Shown: positions 42,931 through 52,744, counted from the stretch's first letter. The stretch is 64,000 nt of DNA from Chthonomonas sp. UBA2785 (GCA_002352215.1 DEIB01000038.1:177150-241149); one strand, 5' to 3'. Notes: generated by a model not told the origin, from the sequence alone. Translations and numbers: made by a program.

Positions 42931-44592
42931 CTAATTTACCTTCCCTTGAACGTACTCGGCGATGGACCGGCACTCCGCCGCCATCGGGTCGGCAAAGTGG
43001 CCCAACGCCTTCACCAGCGCGCCGGCGGTGTCAATGCTGGTGAGGCACGCGACGCCCGTTTCGATGCATGCCCGGCGAATGCGGAGCGAGTCGGCGGAAT
43101 TGGCACCGGGGGTGGGGGTATTGACCATCAGGCTGACTTCACCCGTGTAGATGCGTTGCAGCAAGTTGGGTTCGCCGTGGGAGACTTTCTCCAGCTTCTC
43201 ACACGGCACACCAGCGGCGGTGAGGGCATTGAAGGTGCCTTCGGTCGCTCCCAGCGAGTACCCGCGATCCACCAGTTGCCGCCCTATCGCCACGGCTTCG
43301 GGCTTGTCCTCGTCCCGCACGGTGAGAATGACCTGCCCGGCGGCGCGGAACGTCACCCCGCTAGCGACCAAAGCCTTGTAGAGCGCCGCTTCGTAAGTTA
43401 CGTCCAGCCCGAGCACTTCCCCGGTGGATTTCATCTCCGGACCGAGCGCGGGGTCGACCAGGCGCAACTTTTGGAAGCTGAAAACCGGGGCCTTGACCGC
43501 CCACAGGGGACGTCGGTTGGCCGGGGGGTCTTGGGTTTCGGGGGCGATGAATCCGCCCGTCTGCGGGGCAAGGTTGCCCGTGTGCGGCCAGGCCGGGGCG
43601 TCGGGGTCCAGCACCCACAGGCCGCTGGTGTAGCCCCAATCGGCCAGCTTGCCGCCCAGCAGGCAGTGGGTGGCCAGTGCCACCATCGGGATGCCGGTCA
43701 CCTTGCTGATATAGGGCACCGTGCGGCTGGCGCGCGGGTTCACTTCAAGGATATAGGGCTCGCCATCCACCACCACGAATTGGATGTTCATGAGGCCCTT
43801 GATTTCGAGCTTGCGGGCCAGCGCACAGGCGGCGCGGACCATCTTGCCCTGCGTTTCGGGGCTGAGCCTCGGCGGCGGGTAAGCGGCCATCGAATCGCCA
43901 CTGTGGACGCCTGCGCGCTCCACGTGCTCCATGATGCCGGGCACCACCGTGTCCACGCCGTCACTGATCACGTCCACTTCGGCTTCGGTACCCGTGAAAT
44001 ACTTGTCCACCAGCACCGGCTGGCCGGGGTTGGCGGCTTCGGCTTCGCCGTAAAACTGTTCCAGGGCCTCGGGCTCGCTGACGATCTCCATCGCGCGGCC
44101 ACCGAGTACAAAACTCGGGCGCACCAGCACCGGGTAACCAATCTCTTCGATGACTTTGCGGGCTTCGGCCAGGGAGCGCACTGCCCGCCCCGGCGGCTTG
44201 GGCAAATCGAGCTCCAAGAGGAGACGTTCGAACTGGTCGCGGTCTTCGGCCAGGGCGATGGCCTTGGCGCTGGTGCCGTAGATCGGGAAGCCCTCCGCTT
44301 CCAGGCGCTCGGCCAGGTTGATGGCGGTCTGGCCGCCGAACTGCACCACGATGCCGTCGACCTTCTCGTGCCGCACGATGCGAGCCACGTCGTCGAAAGT
44401 GACCGGCTCAAAGTACAGGCCGTCGCCGGTGTCGAAGTCAGTGCTGACGGTTTCCGGGTTGTTGTTGATGATCAGGGCGCGGTGGCCCGCTTCGCGCAGC
44501 GCCCAAACGCAGTGAACACACGAGTAATCGAACTCAATCCCTTGCCCGATGCGGATGGGGCCGGACCCCAAGACCAAAACCGTCTTCGCCAT
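42931..44592 (-). CDS. carB: Carbamoyl-phosphate synthase large subunit, C-terminal half
   Basis: A 553-residue protein corresponding to the second synthetase unit plus allosteric domain. It starts KTVLVLGSGPIRIGQGIEFD and carries NNNPETVSTDFDTGDGLYFE (the second-half signature), an ATP-grasp with PVLVRPSFVLGGRAM, LEVNPRASR, and the C-terminal methylglyoxal-synthase-like allosteric domain (about 415-553). This half phosphorylates carbamate. Residues about 325-365 hold roughly 30 extra Pro/Trp-rich residues between ATP-grasp subdomains. The N-half is at 51089 on the other strand; carA is at 53681. Confidence 0.95.
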   Translation of the reverse strand: MAKTVLVLGSGPIRIGQGIEFDYSCVHCVWALREAGHRALIINNNPETVSTDFDTGDGLYFEPVTFDDVARIVRHEKVDGIVVQFGGQTAINLAERLEAEGFPIYGTSAKAIALAEDRDQFERLLLELDLPKPPGRAVRSLAEARKVIEEIGYPVLVRPSFVLGGRAMEIVSEPEALEQFYGEAEAANPGQPVLVDKYFTGTEAEVDVISDGVDTVVPGIMEHVERAGVHSGDSMAAYPPPRLSPETQGKMVRAACALARKLEIKGLMNIQFVVVDGEPYILEVNPRASRTVPYISKVTGIPMVALATHCLLGGKLADWGYTSGLWVLDPDAPAWPHTGNLAPQTGGFIAPETQDPPANRRPLWAVKAPVFSFQKLRLVDPALGPEMKSTGEVLGLDVTYEAALYKALVASGVTFRAAGQVILTVRDEDKPEAVAIGRQLVDRGYSLGATEGTFNALTAAGVPCEKLEKVSHGEPNLLQRIYTGEVSLMVNTPTPGANSADSLRIRRACIETGVACLTSIDTAGALVKALGHFADPMAAECRSIAEYVQGKVN

Positions 44593-44610
44593 GGTTCGCG
44601 AACCAGTCTA
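44593..44610 (-). promoter_or_regulatory. Promoter -10 with perfect palindrome before the carB C-half
   Basis: Minus-strand TAGACT (44605-44610) is followed directly by the perfect 12-bp palindrome GGTTCGCGAACC (44593-44604) and then the ATG. An SD is absent. The palindrome covers the likely transcription start, so it is an operator candidate. CGAACC also sits just before the carB N-half start (51089). Confidence 0.5.
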
Positions 44611-44623
44611 ACGGAAACCATAA

Positions 44624-44652
44624 GGGGAGACCAACCTTTTGGCAGTCTCCCC
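44624..44652 (-). terminator. Terminator of the alkaline phosphatase gene
   Basis: Perfect 8-bp stem GGGGAGAC/GTCTCCCC, 13-nt loop, followed on the minus strand by TTATGGTTT, 13 nt after the stop. Confidence 0.7.
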
Positions 44653-44665
44653 TGGTTGGGTTGAC

Positions 44666-46159
44666 CTACGCCCAGTGGGCGGGCTCGATGGAGAGCGACG
44701 CCCGGGCATGAGCCGCTTGCGCCGTTTCGAAGTCCATCTGCTTGTTGCGGTAGGTGATGTCGCGGTGGGCCAAGATCTCGCCAAACCACGCCTTGTTGTG
44801 CGTCAGCCCTCGGAAGGCTTCTGCCCCCGGCCCGAACGCCGAAACGATGGTGTAGTCGTTGGTGTGCTGCCGCCCACTCCAAGCCACATGGGTGTGGTTG
44901 CTGATGGCCAAGCTGAGGTGGCAGGCCGCAATTTGGTACTGGTAGACCTTGCTGAGGCTGCCTTCGCCCTTCAAGCCGGCTTGGAAGAGGGCAAGTTCAT
45001 CGTCATCCATCGCGATGCCCAAGGCCGCTTCCACCGTCTCCTTGATCTTGGCCGGATTGTCCTTGGCCAGCACGAGGCCCGGCAGCGTGCGTTCGTAGCT
45101 CTTGGTCATGCCGGTCAGGGTCTCCAGGCCGGCGGTGGAGTCGAAGTACTCCGGTCCGGCGCCAATGATGCCCGGGTTGCTGTTGCCGTGGTCGCTGGTG
45201 ACGATCACGAGCGTCTCGCCATCGTTCTCGGCGAACTCCAGCGCGGCCTCCAGGGCCTCTTCGAACGCCATCTGGTCGTAAAGGGCCCCCGCGAGGTCAT
45301 TTCCGTGCGCCGCATGGTCAATGCGGGCGCCTTCAATCTGGAGGATAAATCCGCCGGAAGAACCCTTCAGGGCATTGATCGCCACCTCTGTCATTTCCCG
45401 CAGACTCGGCAAGTCCTTGAACTCAGCATCGTTCAGGCGGTCCACCTCGTACGGCACATGCGATTCGCTGAACAGGCCCAGAATCCGCTCTCCCTTTTGC
45501 GCCTTGAGGCTCGCCCGGTCACTCGCGTAGCCATAGCCCGCGGCCTTGAACTCCGCGATCAGGTCGCGCTTGTCGGTGCGCGCCTCACCCGTAAAGAACC
45601 GGCGTCCGCCGCCCATCAGGACATCCACCTTGGCGTCCAGATACTTGGCGGCAATGCCCTGCTCGTTGTCGCGCTTCATCTCGCTGATTGAGAAGCCCGC
45701 CGGGGTCGCGTGAGTGATCGTCGCCGTGCTGACGAGGCCCGTGCGCATGCCGGCTTCCTTCAGCAGGCTGTAGAGCGGTCGCAGCTCGGTGCCGTCCGGG
45801 TAGGTGTTGAGTTGGCCGTTCCACACCAGGCATCCACTGCCCCATGCACTGCTCGCGGCGGCGCTGTCCGTCACCACACTGCTGAGCGACTTGGTGACCA
45901 GAGCCCCGTGCTCCACATCAGCCCGCTCCTGAAGCTTGCCCCAGGTCGAACGCTTGCCGTGCACGCGGTGCAGGTACTGGTCCAGCATCGCGGGCACCCC
46001 GTGGCTCATTCCATCCGAGATGCAAACGATGATGTTCTTGGCGGTGTGGCCCGGGTGACGACCCGAAGCCCCGAGGCCGAGATTCGGCAACCCAGAGAGA
46101 AGCGGAAGGGCGGCACCAAACCGCAAGACATCGCGACGAGAAACGCCGGAACGAGCCAT
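44666..46159 (-). CDS. Alkaline phosphatase (PhoA family), TAT-exported
   Basis: A 497-residue phosphomonoesterase. The signal carries a twin-arginine motif (SRRDVLRFG). The first metal-site Asp is in VCISDGMSHG; the nucleophile Ser is in VTDSAAASSAWGSG; IEGARIDHAAHGND and VTSDHGN supply further zinc ligands; HTHVAWSGRQHTN near the C-terminus gives the last His ligands. It releases phosphate from organic esters outside the membrane. The short GGAG before the ATG has tight spacing. No Pho box was identified. Confidence 0.92.
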   Translation of the reverse strand: MARSGVSRRDVLRFGAALPLLSGLPNLGLGASGRHPGHTAKNIIVCISDGMSHGVPAMLDQYLHRVHGKRSTWGKLQERADVEHGALVTKSLSSVVTDSAAASSAWGSGCLVWNGQLNTYPDGTELRPLYSLLKEAGMRTGLVSTATITHATPAGFSISEMKRDNEQGIAAKYLDAKVDVLMGGGRRFFTGEARTDKRDLIAEFKAAGYGYASDRASLKAQKGERILGLFSESHVPYEVDRLNDAEFKDLPSLREMTEVAINALKGSSGGFILQIEGARIDHAAHGNDLAGALYDQMAFEEALEAALEFAENDGETLVIVTSDHGNSNPGIIGAGPEYFDSTAGLETLTGMTKSYERTLPGLVLAKDNPAKIKETVEAALGIAMDDDELALFQAGLKGEGSLSKVYQYQIAACHLSLAISNHTHVAWSGRQHTNDYTIVSAFGPGAEAFRGLTHNKAWFGEILAHRDITYRNKQMDFETAQAAHARASLSIEPAHWA

Positions 46160-46231
46160 GTCTCCATTTTGCTCATTCCGGCGCTCAATTGACAGTCCCT
46201 TAAAGGACCGACGTTGTCGCTTCGCTTTTCC

Positions 46232-48781
46232 TTACTCGAGTCCGACTTGGTGGTTGAGGGTATCGGTCAGGTCAATCACCTTCACGCTGCCTTGCGCTTT
46301 CTCTTCGCCCACCGTGACGACCACGCTGTAGTCGCCCGCCGGCACTTGCGCCGCATTCGGTCGCCACGGCACGGCTTGCAGGCCCTTGGTGCCCGGACCG
46401 GCTAGTTGCGCCACTCGGGTGCCGTCGGCGCGCAGGATCTCGATGTTCGCGCGCTCGGCACCTTCGCCGTTCACGTGGTAAGTGATCAGCGTGCCCGGCT
46501 GGCTGTTGGGCGCGGCCCAACCCCGGTCACCACCGAACCATCCGCGCGGCGTGCGGCCCAGGTAGAGCACATCTGAAGCCGGTGCCACATAGAGCGGCTT
46601 GGCCAGGTTGCCTTCGGTGAGGAACTCAAAGACTCGGAACGGCAGTTGCCACACGCTACGGCCGTGGGTGGCCACCAGGGCGTCGTTGTCGCGCGGGTGC
46701 AGGAACACATCGTTCATGCGCACCGTCGGCCAGTTGCCCGTCTTGTACTTGCCCCAGGTCGCGCCTCGGTCGAGCGAAACGTACAGGAAGTATTCCGTCC
46801 CCAGAATCAGGTAGTCCGGGTTTAGGACCCCTTCCCGAATCACATAAGCCGCCCCGGCATCCTTCAGGTCGCCACCCACTCGCTTCCACGTCTTGCCGAA
46901 GTCGTCCGTCATGAACGCCCAGGTTTCGTAGTCGTTGTTGCGGTGGCCATCCAGCGTGACAAAGCATCGTCCGGCCTCAAATCGGCTCGGGGAAACGCTG
47001 CTCACGTAGGTAAACGGCGGGGCTTCCGGGATGTTCGGGGTGGTGTTGGTCCACGTCTTCCCGCCGTCCTGCGTCACCTGCACGTTGCCGTCGTCGGTGC
47101 CCACCCAGATCACGCCGGGCGTGCGCGGCGATTCGGCGATCGAAACGATCGTCGTGTGGTTCTCAGCCGTGCTTTGGATGTCGCCCTGCGGCACCACTTG
47201 CTTCTTGGGGTCGTTCGTGGTCAGGTCAGGGCTAATGGTTTCCCAGTTGTCGCCGCGGTCCATACTTCGGTGCAAGAACTGCGAGCCCACATACACCGTG
47301 CGCGAGTTGAACGGGCTGAGCGCAATGGGCGTATGCCAGTTCCAGCGGAAACCCGTGCCACGCGGCCGGATCGAACGTCCGCCGCCTCGCAGTTGGTCCA
47401 CGCGCTGCACGGCCCCGCCTTGGCTTTCGGTGTACACCGTGGTCCAGTCGTTCGGGTCGGCGAGCACGGTGAAGCCGTCGCCGCCGCTCAGCGAAATCCA
47501 GTTCTCAGGACCGACAAAGCCGCGCCGGGTTTGCGTCGGGCCCGCCCAGCCACCGTTGTCCTGCAAGCCTCCGTAAACCCAATAGGGGCGTCGCATGTCC
47601 GCGTGGACCGCATAGAAGTGGCCCATGGCAATCTGCGTAAACAGCTCCCAGGTTTGGGCCCGGTCGCGAGTTTGGTAGGGTCCACCGTCCGTCCCCACGA
47701 TGATGTGGTTCGAGTCGCTCGGGTCAATCCACATGGAGTGCCAGTCGGAGTGAACGTTATCGTTCCCTTCTCGGAACGTGCGGCCGCCATCCGTGCTGAT
47801 GTGCAGGCTGACGCCCAACACATAGACTCGGTTGCGGTCGCTCGGGTCTTGCTTGATTTCAGAGAAATAGAACGGGCGCGGGTTGAGGTTCGCGGTGCGC
47901 TGCCACGATTCCCCGGCGTCGTCGGATTGATAGACACCGCCCTGCACGGCATCCACGATCGCCACCAAGTGCTTCGGATCGCTGTGGTTCACGTCCACAC
48001 CGATGCGGCCCAAATCACCGCCCGGCAGGCCACGCGTCACCTTCTTCCAGGTCTTGCCGCCGTCGGTGCTCTTGTACATGCCGCTTCCGGCCCCGCGGGT
48101 CATCACATCCCACGGCCAGCGTCGACGCTCCCACATGCTGGCGTACAGCACGTTCGGGTTCTTGGGGTCAATGTCCAGGTCCACGGCCCCGGTGTTGTCG
48201 TTCACAAAGAGCGTGCGCGTCCAGGTCTTGCCGCCGTCGGTCGTCTTATAGATGCCGCGCTCGTCGTTGGGGCCCCACAGGTTGCCCAGGGCGGCCACCC
48301 ACACCGTGTTCTCATCGGTCGGGTGCAGAATCACGCGGCCGATCTGGCGCGAATTCTTGAGGCCGACATGCTCCCACGTCTTGCCTCCATCCAAACTCTT
48401 ATAGACGCCGTCGCCCACCAACGTGGAGTTGCGGCTGGCCGGTTCCCCGCTGCCAATCCAGATCACATCCGGGTTCTTTTGGCTGATGGCAATCGAGCCC
48501 ACCGAGCCCGAACCTTCTTGGTGCCACACCGGACGGAAGGTCATCCCACCGTTATCGGTGCGCCAAGCACCGCCCGAGGAGCCCCCGACGTAGAAAATGC
48601 GCGGTTCCTTCTCGTAAACCGCGATATCCATAATGCGGCCGCCCATGGTGCCGGGGCCCAATTCTCGGGGCGGCAACACCGAAAGCATCTGCTCAACCGA
48701 CTGGTTTTGCGCAAATGCGGGCGCGACTAAGGCAAGGGCGAACAGAACACCAACACAACGTCCGCGTAACATCGTCCCCAT
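46232..48781 (-). CDS. Secreted BNR/sortilin-like beta-propeller protein
   Basis: An 849-residue exported protein with a signal peptide (about 1-24). It consists of many repeats with Asp-box cores (S-x-D-x-G-x-T-W), for example KSLDGGKTWE, KTTDGGKTWT, KSTDGGKTWK, QTRDRAQTWE and VTQDGGKTWT, arranged as one or two beta-propellers. A C-terminal beta-sandwich (about 750-849) contains WRPNAAQVPAGDYSVVVTVG. Such proteins resemble VPS10/sortilin and xyloglucanase (GH74) propellers; catalytic acids cannot be assigned. ATG 48781 and ATG 48772 are both possible. Confidence 0.85.
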   Translation of the reverse strand: MGTMLRGRCVGVLFALALVAPAFAQNQSVEQMLSVLPPRELGPGTMGGRIMDIAVYEKEPRIFYVGGSSGGAWRTDNGGMTFRPVWHQEGSGSVGSIAISQKNPDVIWIGSGEPASRNSTLVGDGVYKSLDGGKTWEHVGLKNSRQIGRVILHPTDENTVWVAALGNLWGPNDERGIYKTTDGGKTWTRTLFVNDNTGAVDLDIDPKNPNVLYASMWERRRWPWDVMTRGAGSGMYKSTDGGKTWKKVTRGLPGGDLGRIGVDVNHSDPKHLVAIVDAVQGGVYQSDDAGESWQRTANLNPRPFYFSEIKQDPSDRNRVYVLGVSLHISTDGGRTFREGNDNVHSDWHSMWIDPSDSNHIIVGTDGGPYQTRDRAQTWELFTQIAMGHFYAVHADMRRPYWVYGGLQDNGGWAGPTQTRRGFVGPENWISLSGGDGFTVLADPNDWTTVYTESQGGAVQRVDQLRGGGRSIRPRGTGFRWNWHTPIALSPFNSRTVYVGSQFLHRSMDRGDNWETISPDLTTNDPKKQVVPQGDIQSTAENHTTIVSIAESPRTPGVIWVGTDDGNVQVTQDGGKTWTNTTPNIPEAPPFTYVSSVSPSRFEAGRCFVTLDGHRNNDYETWAFMTDDFGKTWKRVGGDLKDAGAAYVIREGVLNPDYLILGTEYFLYVSLDRGATWGKYKTGNWPTVRMNDVFLHPRDNDALVATHGRSVWQLPFRVFEFLTEGNLAKPLYVAPASDVLYLGRTPRGWFGGDRGWAAPNSQPGTLITYHVNGEGAERANIEILRADGTRVAQLAGPGTKGLQAVPWRPNAAQVPAGDYSVVVTVGEEKAQGSVKVIDLTDTLNHQVGLE

Positions 48782-48827
48782 TACGGCATAATCCCCGCCC
48801 GAAGTTCCACCCCTAGCCCCGGTCGGT

Positions 48828-48833
48828 TAGAAT
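48828..48833 (+). promoter_or_regulatory. Candidate -10 (TAGAAT) of leaderless acyl-CoA dehydrogenase transcript
   Basis: TAGAAT is followed by CTTTTTC (7 nt) and ATG 48841. No SD. Confidence 0.55.
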
Positions 48834-48840
48834 CTTTTTC

Positions 48841-50031
48841 ATGGAATTTGCGCTCACCGCCGAGCATGAACAGATCCGTGAAGCTGCCTACAAGTTCGGA
48901 CAGAACGTGATTGTCCCCTCTGTGGGCGAGCTGGACCGCCAGCACACCAGCGATCCCGAGACCCTGAAGAAGCTGGGCGAAGCCGGCTTGCTCGGACTGG
49001 GGATCCCCGCCAAGTGGGGCGGCACGGACACGGACTACATCTCGGTCGGCATTGCCTGCGAAGAGCTGGAGCGCGCGGATTCCACAGCGCGCGTCGTGAT
49101 GAGCGTCCATGTGGGCCTGCACTGCATGACCATGATGCAGTGGGGCACCGAAGAACAGTGCGCGAAGTGGCTCCCTGACCTCGCCACGGGTAAGAAAATT
49201 GGCGCCTTTGGCCTGACCGAGCCCAATGCCGGTAGCGACGCCGCTAGCATGAAGACCACGGCCCGTCGCGAAGGTGACGAATACGTGCTGAACGGGGAGA
49301 AGACCTGGATTAGCCTGGCCGACTACGCCGACCAGTTCCTGGTGATCGCCCGCCTGGCCGAAACCGACGCCAAGGCCCCCTACGCCGCCTTCATTGTGGA
49401 GCGCGACCGCCCGGGCTTCAGTAGCCGTGCCATTAAGGGCAAGCTCGGCGTGCGCGCCGGCAACACGGGTCAAATTTTCTTTGACAACGTGCGCATCCCG
49501 GCCAGCAATATGATCGGCCAGGAAGGCGACGGCTTTAAGGTGGCGATGAGCGCGCTGGATCATGGTCGCTACACGGTTGCCGCTGGTGCTGTGGGCATCA
49601 TCACTGCGTGCATGGACGCCTGCTGCAAGTACGTCAACGAACGCAGCGTGCAGGGTGAGGTCATCGGCAAGAAGCAACTGGTGCAACAGATGATTGCCAA
49701 GATGGCGCGGGGCCGCGACATTGGCCGCCTGCTCTACTACCAAGTGGGGTGGATGAAGAACACCGGCAAGCGCCACACCCGCGAGGTGAGCATGGCCAAG
49801 TGGGTGAACTGCGAGGCTGCCTTCGAAGCCGCCAACAACGCGGTGGAAATCCACGGGGCGTACGGCTACTGTGATGAATTCCCGGTGGAGCGCTACTTCC
49901 GCAACTCGCGCGGGGCGATGATCTACGAAGGCACGCACGAGATCCACACGATCATGCAGGCCGAATATGCGCTGGGCTACCGAGAGGACAAGCCGATCGC
50001 GCGCACCCTGCCGACCTTCCCTTTCGCCTGA
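48841..50031 (+). CDS. Acyl-CoA dehydrogenase
   Basis: A 396-residue flavoenzyme introducing the first double bond of beta-oxidation. Family signatures are GAFGLTEPNAGSDAASMKTTA (FAD/substrate site, about 120-140) and the C-terminal QMIAKMARGRDI... region with the catalytic base Glu in IYEGTHEIHTIMQAE. The length is normal. Chain-length preference is not deducible. It is not adjacent to the bifunctional enzyme at 39333 but fits the same pathway. A clear terminator follows. Confidence 0.93.
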   Translation: MEFALTAEHEQIREAAYKFGQNVIVPSVGELDRQHTSDPETLKKLGEAGLLGLGIPAKWGGTDTDYISVGIACEELERADSTARVVMSVHVGLHCMTMMQWGTEEQCAKWLPDLATGKKIGAFGLTEPNAGSDAASMKTTARREGDEYVLNGEKTWISLADYADQFLVIARLAETDAKAPYAAFIVERDRPGFSSRAIKGKLGVRAGNTGQIFFDNVRIPASNMIGQEGDGFKVAMSALDHGRYTVAAGAVGIITACMDACCKYVNERSVQGEVIGKKQLVQQMIAKMARGRDIGRLLYYQVGWMKNTGKRHTREVSMAKWVNCEAAFEAANNAVEIHGAYGYCDEFPVERYFRNSRGAMIYEGTHEIHTIMQAEYALGYREDKPIARTLPTFPFA

Positions 50032-50050
50032 GCTGGATTTAGGCAAGGAG

Positions 50051-50092
50051 AAGCCCCCTTTTCCCATTTGGGATGAGGGGGCTTTTCTCTTT
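50051..50092 (+). terminator. Intrinsic terminator of the acyl-CoA dehydrogenase gene
   Basis: Perfect 8-bp stem AAGCCCCC/GGGGGCTT with an inner TCCC/GGGA pairing, then TTCTCTTT. Confidence 0.9.
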
Positions 50093-50103
50093 GCGAACCG
50101 GGC

Positions 50104-50952
50104 TTAGTTCACTTCGAGATAGTTGAGGTTCTCGCCGGTGATGGCCTCAAGCACGGCTTGGCCGGAACCATCCTCGTTCATGTCCCAAACCTGGCGCTCG
50201 GGCGTATCACGAACGTAGACGATCGAGTTGTCCGACCGATAAACCGGCACCCGCTCAGTATCGGTGGTATTCGTCAATTGGGTCTTGCCCGTGCCGTCGG
50301 CGTTCATCGACCACACGTTTCGAGCACCCCCGAAGTTACGGATATACACCAGCGATTGGCCATCGGGGCTCCAGCGGGCATCATCGTTCCCTTCCCCGGT
50401 ATTCGGGGTGAGGCCCGCGCTAACGCCGCTTCCATCCATGTTCATGGTTCTGATCATGGGCCAACCTGCCGGACTAGACGAGAAGACGACCTTCGTACCC
50501 GCCGGGTTCACGTCGAGGTCAATCATGCCGCCACCAGCGGAGCCATCAAAGATGTTGACCACGCCCGTACCGTCCGGGTTCATGCTCGCAACTTGGTTGG
50601 TCAGGCTAATGGCAATGATCTTGGTGCCATCCGCGTTCCAATCGCCGAGGTAATGGCCGGTGATGTTCACGGGATTCGTGCCATCGGCGTTGATGACCAC
50701 CATTGCTGTACCCGTGCCCATCAGGATCTTGGTGCCATCGGGGCTGACGCGCGGAGAAAACAGGCTGTCGGCCCCGGCATCATAAATCGTGCGCAGGGCC
50801 CCCGTGAGTTCGTTGCGAGCCACCAAGCGGCTGTCCGAGCGGATGAACAGAACTTCGCGCGTCGCACCTGAGCCCGTACTGCCGCCGCCTCCACAACCCG
50901 TCAATGTAAGCGCAAGTCCAACGATGGTTGCCGAAATCAGCAAGTTTCGCAT
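50104..50952 (-). CDS. TolB-like beta-propeller lipoprotein
   Basis: A 282-residue lipoprotein with lipobox LTGC followed by a Gly/Ser linker. It carries four to five WD40-like PD40 repeats: RVSPDGTKILMGTG, WNADGTKIIAISL, VNPAGTKVVFSSS, RWSPDGQSLVYIRN, with between-repeat segments of the NADGTNPVNIT type as in TolB. It is shorter than TolB (about 430) and lacks its N-terminal domain, so it is probably an envelope scaffold, not TolB itself. ATG 50952 follows TAACGT by 6 nt. Confidence 0.82.
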   Translation of the reverse strand: MRNLLISATIVGLALTLTGCGGGGSTGSGATREVLFIRSDSRLVARNELTGALRTIYDAGADSLFSPRVSPDGTKILMGTGTAMVVINADGTNPVNITGHYLGDWNADGTKIIAISLTNQVASMNPDGTGVVNIFDGSAGGGMIDLDVNPAGTKVVFSSSPAGWPMIRTMNMDGSGVSAGLTPNTGEGNDDARWSPDGQSLVYIRNFGGARNVWSMNADGTGKTQLTNTTDTERVPVYRSDNSIVYVRDTPERQVWDMNEDGSGQAVLEAITGENLNYLEVN

Positions 50953-50958
50953 ACCGAA

Positions 50959-50964
50959 ACGTTA
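50959..50964 (-). promoter_or_regulatory. Candidate -10 (TAACGT) of leaderless TolB-like transcript
   Basis: Minus-strand TAACGT, 6 nt (TTCGGT), then ATG 50952. No SD. Confidence 0.4.
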
Positions 50965-51088
50965 CCCCCCTCTGTAACGATTGGTGACATGAATTTGTAA
51001 GGAATTTGCCTAGCCCTGCATCCCCCGACCGTCTGGGTCAAACCCGGTTGCCCCCACGCAGAGGGCGGTAAAACAAGGCCCGAACCCC

Positions 51089-52738
51089 ATGCGCAAAATC
51101 CTCGTGATCGGGAGCGGACCTATCATCATTGGACAGGCCGCCGAGTTCGACTACGCGGGCACGCAAGCCTGCAAGAGCCTCCGCGAAGAAGGCTACGAAG
51201 TCGTTCTCATCAATTCCAACCCCGCCACGATCATGACGGACCTGGAAACGGCGGACCGCGTCTACATCGAGCCGCTGACGCCCGAATTCTGCGAGCGCGT
51301 GATTGCCCGGGAGCGCCCCGACGGCCTTCTGCCCACTTTGGGCGGCCAAACTGGCCTCAACCTCGCCAGCCAACTTGCGCAGTTGGGCATCCTGGAAAAG
51401 TACAACGTCAAGCTCCTCGGCACCCCACTGGAGGCGATCCAGAAGGCCGAAGACCGCGAGCTTTTTCGCTCACTCATGCGCGAACTCCGCGAGCCCGTAC
51501 CCGAGAGCTGGATTGTGGAAAGCGAAGCCGACCTGCAGGCCATCCTCGATGTCGTGCCCTATCCCTGCATCGTGCGGCCCGCTTACACCCTGGGCGGCAC
51601 CGGCGGCGGCGTGGCCACGACCCGAGACGAACTCTGGGAAATCGGCCGCAAGGGCCTCAAGCTCTCCATGCGCAGCCAATTGATGATCGAGCGCAGTCTG
51701 CTGGGCTGGAAGGAGGTCGAGTACGAGGTCATGCGAGACCGCCTTGGGAACGTCATCACCATCTGCAACATGGAGAACCTGGACCCGATGGGCGTCCACA
51801 CCGGCGACAGCATCGTGGTGGCCCCCAGCCAGACCCTGAGCGACGTGGAATATCACCTGCTGCGCACGGCTTCCCTTCGCATTATTGATGCGCTCGGCAT
51901 CCAGGGGGGCTGCAACGTGCAACTGGCGGTAAACCCGGATTCGTTCGACTACTACGTTATTGAAGTCAACCCTCGGGTGTCGCGCTCCTCGGCGCTGGCG
52001 AGCAAGGCCACCGGGTACCCCATTGCGCGGGTCTCGGCGAAAATTGCCATCGGCCACACGCTGGATGAGATTGAGAACAGCGTGACCAAGACCACCAAGG
52101 CGTGCTTTGAACCGGCGCTGGACTACTGCGTGGTCAAGATTCCGCGCTGGCCGTTTGACAAGTTCGCCTCCGGCGACCGAGGCCTGAGCACCCAAATGAA
52201 GGCCACCGGCGAAGTCATGGCCATCGACCGCACTTTTGAAGCGGCTTTGCTCAAGGCGATTCGCGGGCTGGAAGTGAAGCAACGCGACCTCCGCCACGAT
52301 GGCATGTCCGCGCTGGCGGATGATGATCTCAAGACGGCGGTGCGCCAACCAACAGACGAGCGCCTGTGGGCGCTGGCCGAAGCCCTGCGCCGAGGCTGGA
52401 CGGTTGCCGAAGTGCGCCGCCTGAGCCGCGTAGACCTGTGGTTCCTAGAGAAGATCGAGGCGATGGTCCGCATGGAGCAGGCCCTGGTGCAAGCGGGGGC
52501 CGGAGCCACCGAAAATCTCTTAGAGGAGGCTTTGCGCATGGGATACAGCCCCACCGCGATTCTTGACTTGACCCAAGGCGGCGAGGCTGTCTCCGGGAAA
52601 TTGGCCACTTTTGAGGGTATGTTTGCCTACAAGATGGTGGATACGTGCGCGGCCGAGTTTGAATCCGCCACTCCCTACTTTTACGCGACGGTGGCGGGGT
52701 CGAGCGACTTCGTGCAGCCCAAAACCCCCGCGAACTAA
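51089..52738 (+). CDS. carB: Carbamoyl-phosphate synthase large subunit, N-terminal half
   Basis: A 549-residue protein matching the first synthetase unit: [40 protein letters not shown] (the first-half signature), ATP-grasp [34 protein letters not shown], and the oligomerisation domain ending [20 protein letters not shown]. This half phosphorylates bicarbonate. In most bacteria it is joined to the C-half in a chain of about 1,070 residues; here it stops exactly at the domain boundary. A gene of unknown function follows after 6 nt, then convergent carA. Confidence 0.95.
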   Translation: MRKILVIGSGPIIIGQAAEFDYAGTQACKSLREEGYEVVLINSNPATIMTDLETADRVYIEPLTPEFCERVIARERPDGLLPTLGGQTGLNLASQLAQLGILEKYNVKLLGTPLEAIQKAEDRELFRSLMRELREPVPESWIVESEADLQAILDVVPYPCIVRPAYTLGGTGGGVATTRDELWEIGRKGLKLSMRSQLMIERSLLGWKEVEYEVMRDRLGNVITICNMENLDPMGVHTGDSIVVAPSQTLSDVEYHLLRTASLRIIDALGIQGGCNVQLAVNPDSFDYYVIEVNPRVSRSSALASKATGYPIARVSAKIAIGHTLDEIENSVTKTTKACFEPALDYCVVKIPRWPFDKFASGDRGLSTQMKATGEVMAIDRTFEAALLKAIRGLEVKQRDLRHDGMSALADDDLKTAVRQPTDERLWALAEALRRGWTVAEVRRLSRVDLWFLEKIEAMVRMEQALVQAGAGATENLLEEALRMGYSPTAILDLTQGGEAVSGKLATFEGMFAYKMVDTCAAEFESATPYFYATVAGSSDFVQPKTPAN

Positions 52739-52744
52739 CCCCGC

